The position numbers and the translations under genes were made by a program. Positions 62,761-64,000 of a DNA stretch of 64,000 nt are shown one piece after another. The notes beneath the pieces were generated by a model. That model searched no databases. It saw nothing but the letters and a program-made list of their open reading frames with translations, and was not told the origin of the DNA. The stretch spans positions 1-64,000 of the forward strand of contig CANMLX010000015.1 of assembly GCA_947498845.1 (NCBI GenBank), in the 5' to 3' direction. Each line of letters starts with the position of its first letter. Position 1 is the stretch's first letter. This stretch comes from an uncultured Flavobacteriaceae bacterium (GTDB lineage Bacteria > Bacteroidota > Bacteroidia > Flavobacteriales > Flavobacteriaceae).

Positions 62761-64000
62761 ATGCTTAAAGCCCTTATCCATATTCTATGTTTTTGTTTTG
62801 TTTCTGTGCTGTATGGACAGGATGGTGATTTTGAGGTGTTGTTGGATAGTATACAGGAATTGAGGCGGTTGTCTAGAAATGAGAAATTAGATATTGATAC
62901 CCGGTTGAAGTATGGAGAAAGAGCTAGCAACTTGTCTCATAAAACTAATAGAGATTCTATTATCCTTAAATCAGATTACTATTTAACTTATCTTTATCAG
63001 TATAATCAGAAAAATTTTGATAAGGCAAAAATTTTGATTCAAAGAAATATAGAATTAGCAAAAAATCTTGATGATTATAGAACAGAAGCTATTTCGAATA
63101 TTTTTTTGGCTTATATATATCGTCAATTACAAATTCATAATGATAGTGCTTATTACTATAATTACAAAGCACTAAAAATCTTAGAGTCTTTTAATAATTT
63201 AAGTAGAGAAGAAGTTTTATTTCGTAAAGCAAATATATATTCGAATATAGGTTCAATGCAAATAGGTGAGCTTAACTATATTGATAGTCAATCTTCTATA
63301 ATAAAAGCCATAGAGTTATTAAAGAGTTTATCAGATAATAATCTTGAGAATAAAAAGGAATTATGTAACCTTTACATTTTATTAGGGTTGACTTCTAGTA
63401 AGTTAAAGGAATATAAAGAATCGTTAAGTTATTATTGTAAAGGGCTAGAAATATCTAAACAAATAGAAGATATTAGGTATTTCTTATACTTAAAAATTGA
63501 CATAGCTCAAGTTTATAAAGATTTAGGAACTTATGAAGAAGTATTTAAAATTTATAATGAGCTTTTAGAAGACAAAAGAATAGAAAAAAAAGATCCTAGT
63601 TCGTATGCTACTATTTTAATTAATCTAGCATATACTAAACATCTGTCTGGTGATAAGGATTATAAAAAAATAGATTCTTTATTTACAAATGCGTATTCAA
63701 TTTTTGAGAAGTTAAATCTGTCTTATGAACTTTCAGCTTCAGGCAATGACATTGCAGAGTTTTATTACACCCAAGATAAAAAAGACAAAGCTTTACATTA
63801 TACTAAGCGTTCATATAAACTAGGAAAAGAAATCAAGAGATATGAAGAAGTCTTTAGATCTCTAAAAATGCTCTCCAAATTAAAACCAGGCGATTCAGGA
63901 AAAGCCTATTTACAAGAGTATATCACACTAAAAGATAGTCTTATAGACGTTGAGCGTGTGAACCGCAATAAATTCGCCCGTATAAAATACGAAACCGACC
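62761..64000 (+). CDS. Exported TPR protein, N-terminal part only (cut by the window edge)
   Basis: 413 codons are open to the last base of the window, with no stop. The signal peptide MLKALIHILCFCFVSVLYG ends before QDGD. The rest is helical repeats of TPR type (about 35-390), with short tandem units such as YKESLSYYCKGLEI and KALHYTKRSYKLGKE. The last residues read NRNKFARIKYETD, a segment I associate with TPR-containing sensor histidine kinases and LuxR-type regulators of flavobacteria, where a membrane helix and kinase or DNA-binding domain would follow. That continuation lies outside the window, so the regulator call is inferred. Confidence 0.75.
   Translation, partial: MLKALIHILCFCFVSVLYGQDGDFEVLLDSIQELRRLSRNEKLDIDTRLKYGERASNLSHKTNRDSIILKSDYYLTYLYQYNQKNFDKAKILIQRNIELAKNLDDYRTEAISNIFLAYIYRQLQIHNDSAYYYNYKALKILESFNNLSREEVLFRKANIYSNIGSMQIGELNYIDSQSSIIKAIELLKSLSDNNLENKKELCNLYILLGLTSSKLKEYKESLSYYCKGLEISKQIEDIRYFLYLKIDIAQVYKDLGTYEEVFKIYNELLEDKRIEKKDPSSYATILINLAYTKHLSGDKDYKKIDSLFTNAYSIFEKLNLSYELSASGNDIAEFYYTQDKKDKALHYTKRSYKLGKEIKRYEEVFRSLKMLSKLKPGDSGKAYLQEYITLKDSLIDVERVNRNKFARIKYETD

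Noticed and set aside
1..64000. tRNA, rRNA or CRISPR content
   Set aside because: No cloverleaf, TPsiC-like segment, rRNA stretch or regular spaced repeat array was found when reading both strands.

Overview
The window is a low-GC chromosomal segment from a bacterium of the Bacteroidota, almost certainly a marine member of the Flavobacteriaceae. The case rests on lineage-restricted proteins (an IPExxxVDY-type protein beside pyruvate kinase, DUF6341- and DUF6427-like membrane proteins, a DUF6909-like protein), a GH117-type agarolytic-family hydrolase, many lipoprotein signals ending in SC, and -7 promoter boxes of the TAnnTTTG type used by Bacteroidota. No rRNA, tRNA, CRISPR array, transposase gene or phage gene was seen.

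Layout. (1) 1-815: a gene-free flank with two tandem copies of a compact minus-strand transcription unit (-7 box, 42-nt conserved block, intrinsic terminator), read here as duplicated small RNAs. (2) 815-10556: housekeeping genes: purF, a PfkB kinase, rnhA and purN on the minus strand, then acpP-fabF-rnc-IPExxxVDY-pyk on the plus strand. A roughly 1 kb gap between the PfkB gene and rnhA carries a bidirectional terminator, a 252-bp inverted-repeat element and a long hairpin. (3) 10755-14377: an exported GH117-like hydrolase and a DUF1080 lipoprotein, divergent from two tandem exported VOC-fold paralogues. (4) 14443-16017: dinB, a 162-bp palindromic MITE and tatA. (5) 16149-48058: about 32 kb transcribed in one direction. 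It starts with a membrane M23 peptidase, a GH3-family adenylating enzyme and a DUF6909-like protein, then runs without a break into a surface-polysaccharide locus. (6) 48039-53721: a PaaK/CapK-like ligase, purD, small membrane proteins, a DUF4254 protein and a GT9 glycosyltransferase. (7) 53831-60986: glycogen genes glgA-glgC-glgB plus a GH31 alpha-glucosidase, minus strand. (8) 60987-62760: a gene-free stretch full of dispersed repeats. (9) 62761 to the end: the start of an exported TPR protein, cut by the window edge.

The polysaccharide locus contains a Wzz-like chain-length protein, the four dTDP-L-rhamnose genes (rfbBACD), pseudaminic-acid genes (pseB, pseC, an SpsF/PseF-like cytidylyltransferase, a pseG-acetyltransferase fusion, pseI) with an extra GNAT, an aldo/keto reductase and a class III aminotransferase, a Wzx-like flippase, Wzy- and ligase-like membrane proteins, UDP-xylose synthase, a phosphoglycosyltransferase that would start the repeat unit, and GT4 and GT2 enzymes. 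A further gene carries the EDG, His and Ser-Ser motifs of bacterial sialyltransferases and is a candidate pseudaminyltransferase. The likely product is a Wzx/Wzy-type glycan with rhamnose, a pseudaminic-acid-type nonulosonic acid and probably xylose. A block of leucine-rich-repeat-like lipoproteins has been inserted and duplicated between the pse genes, leaving a scar of the aminotransferase 3' end.

Most likely novel items: the tandem small-RNA units, the non-standard pse gene set with its fused PseG-acetyltransferase and sialyltransferase-like partner, the lipoprotein duplication scar, and the GH117-like protein with changed acidic positions.
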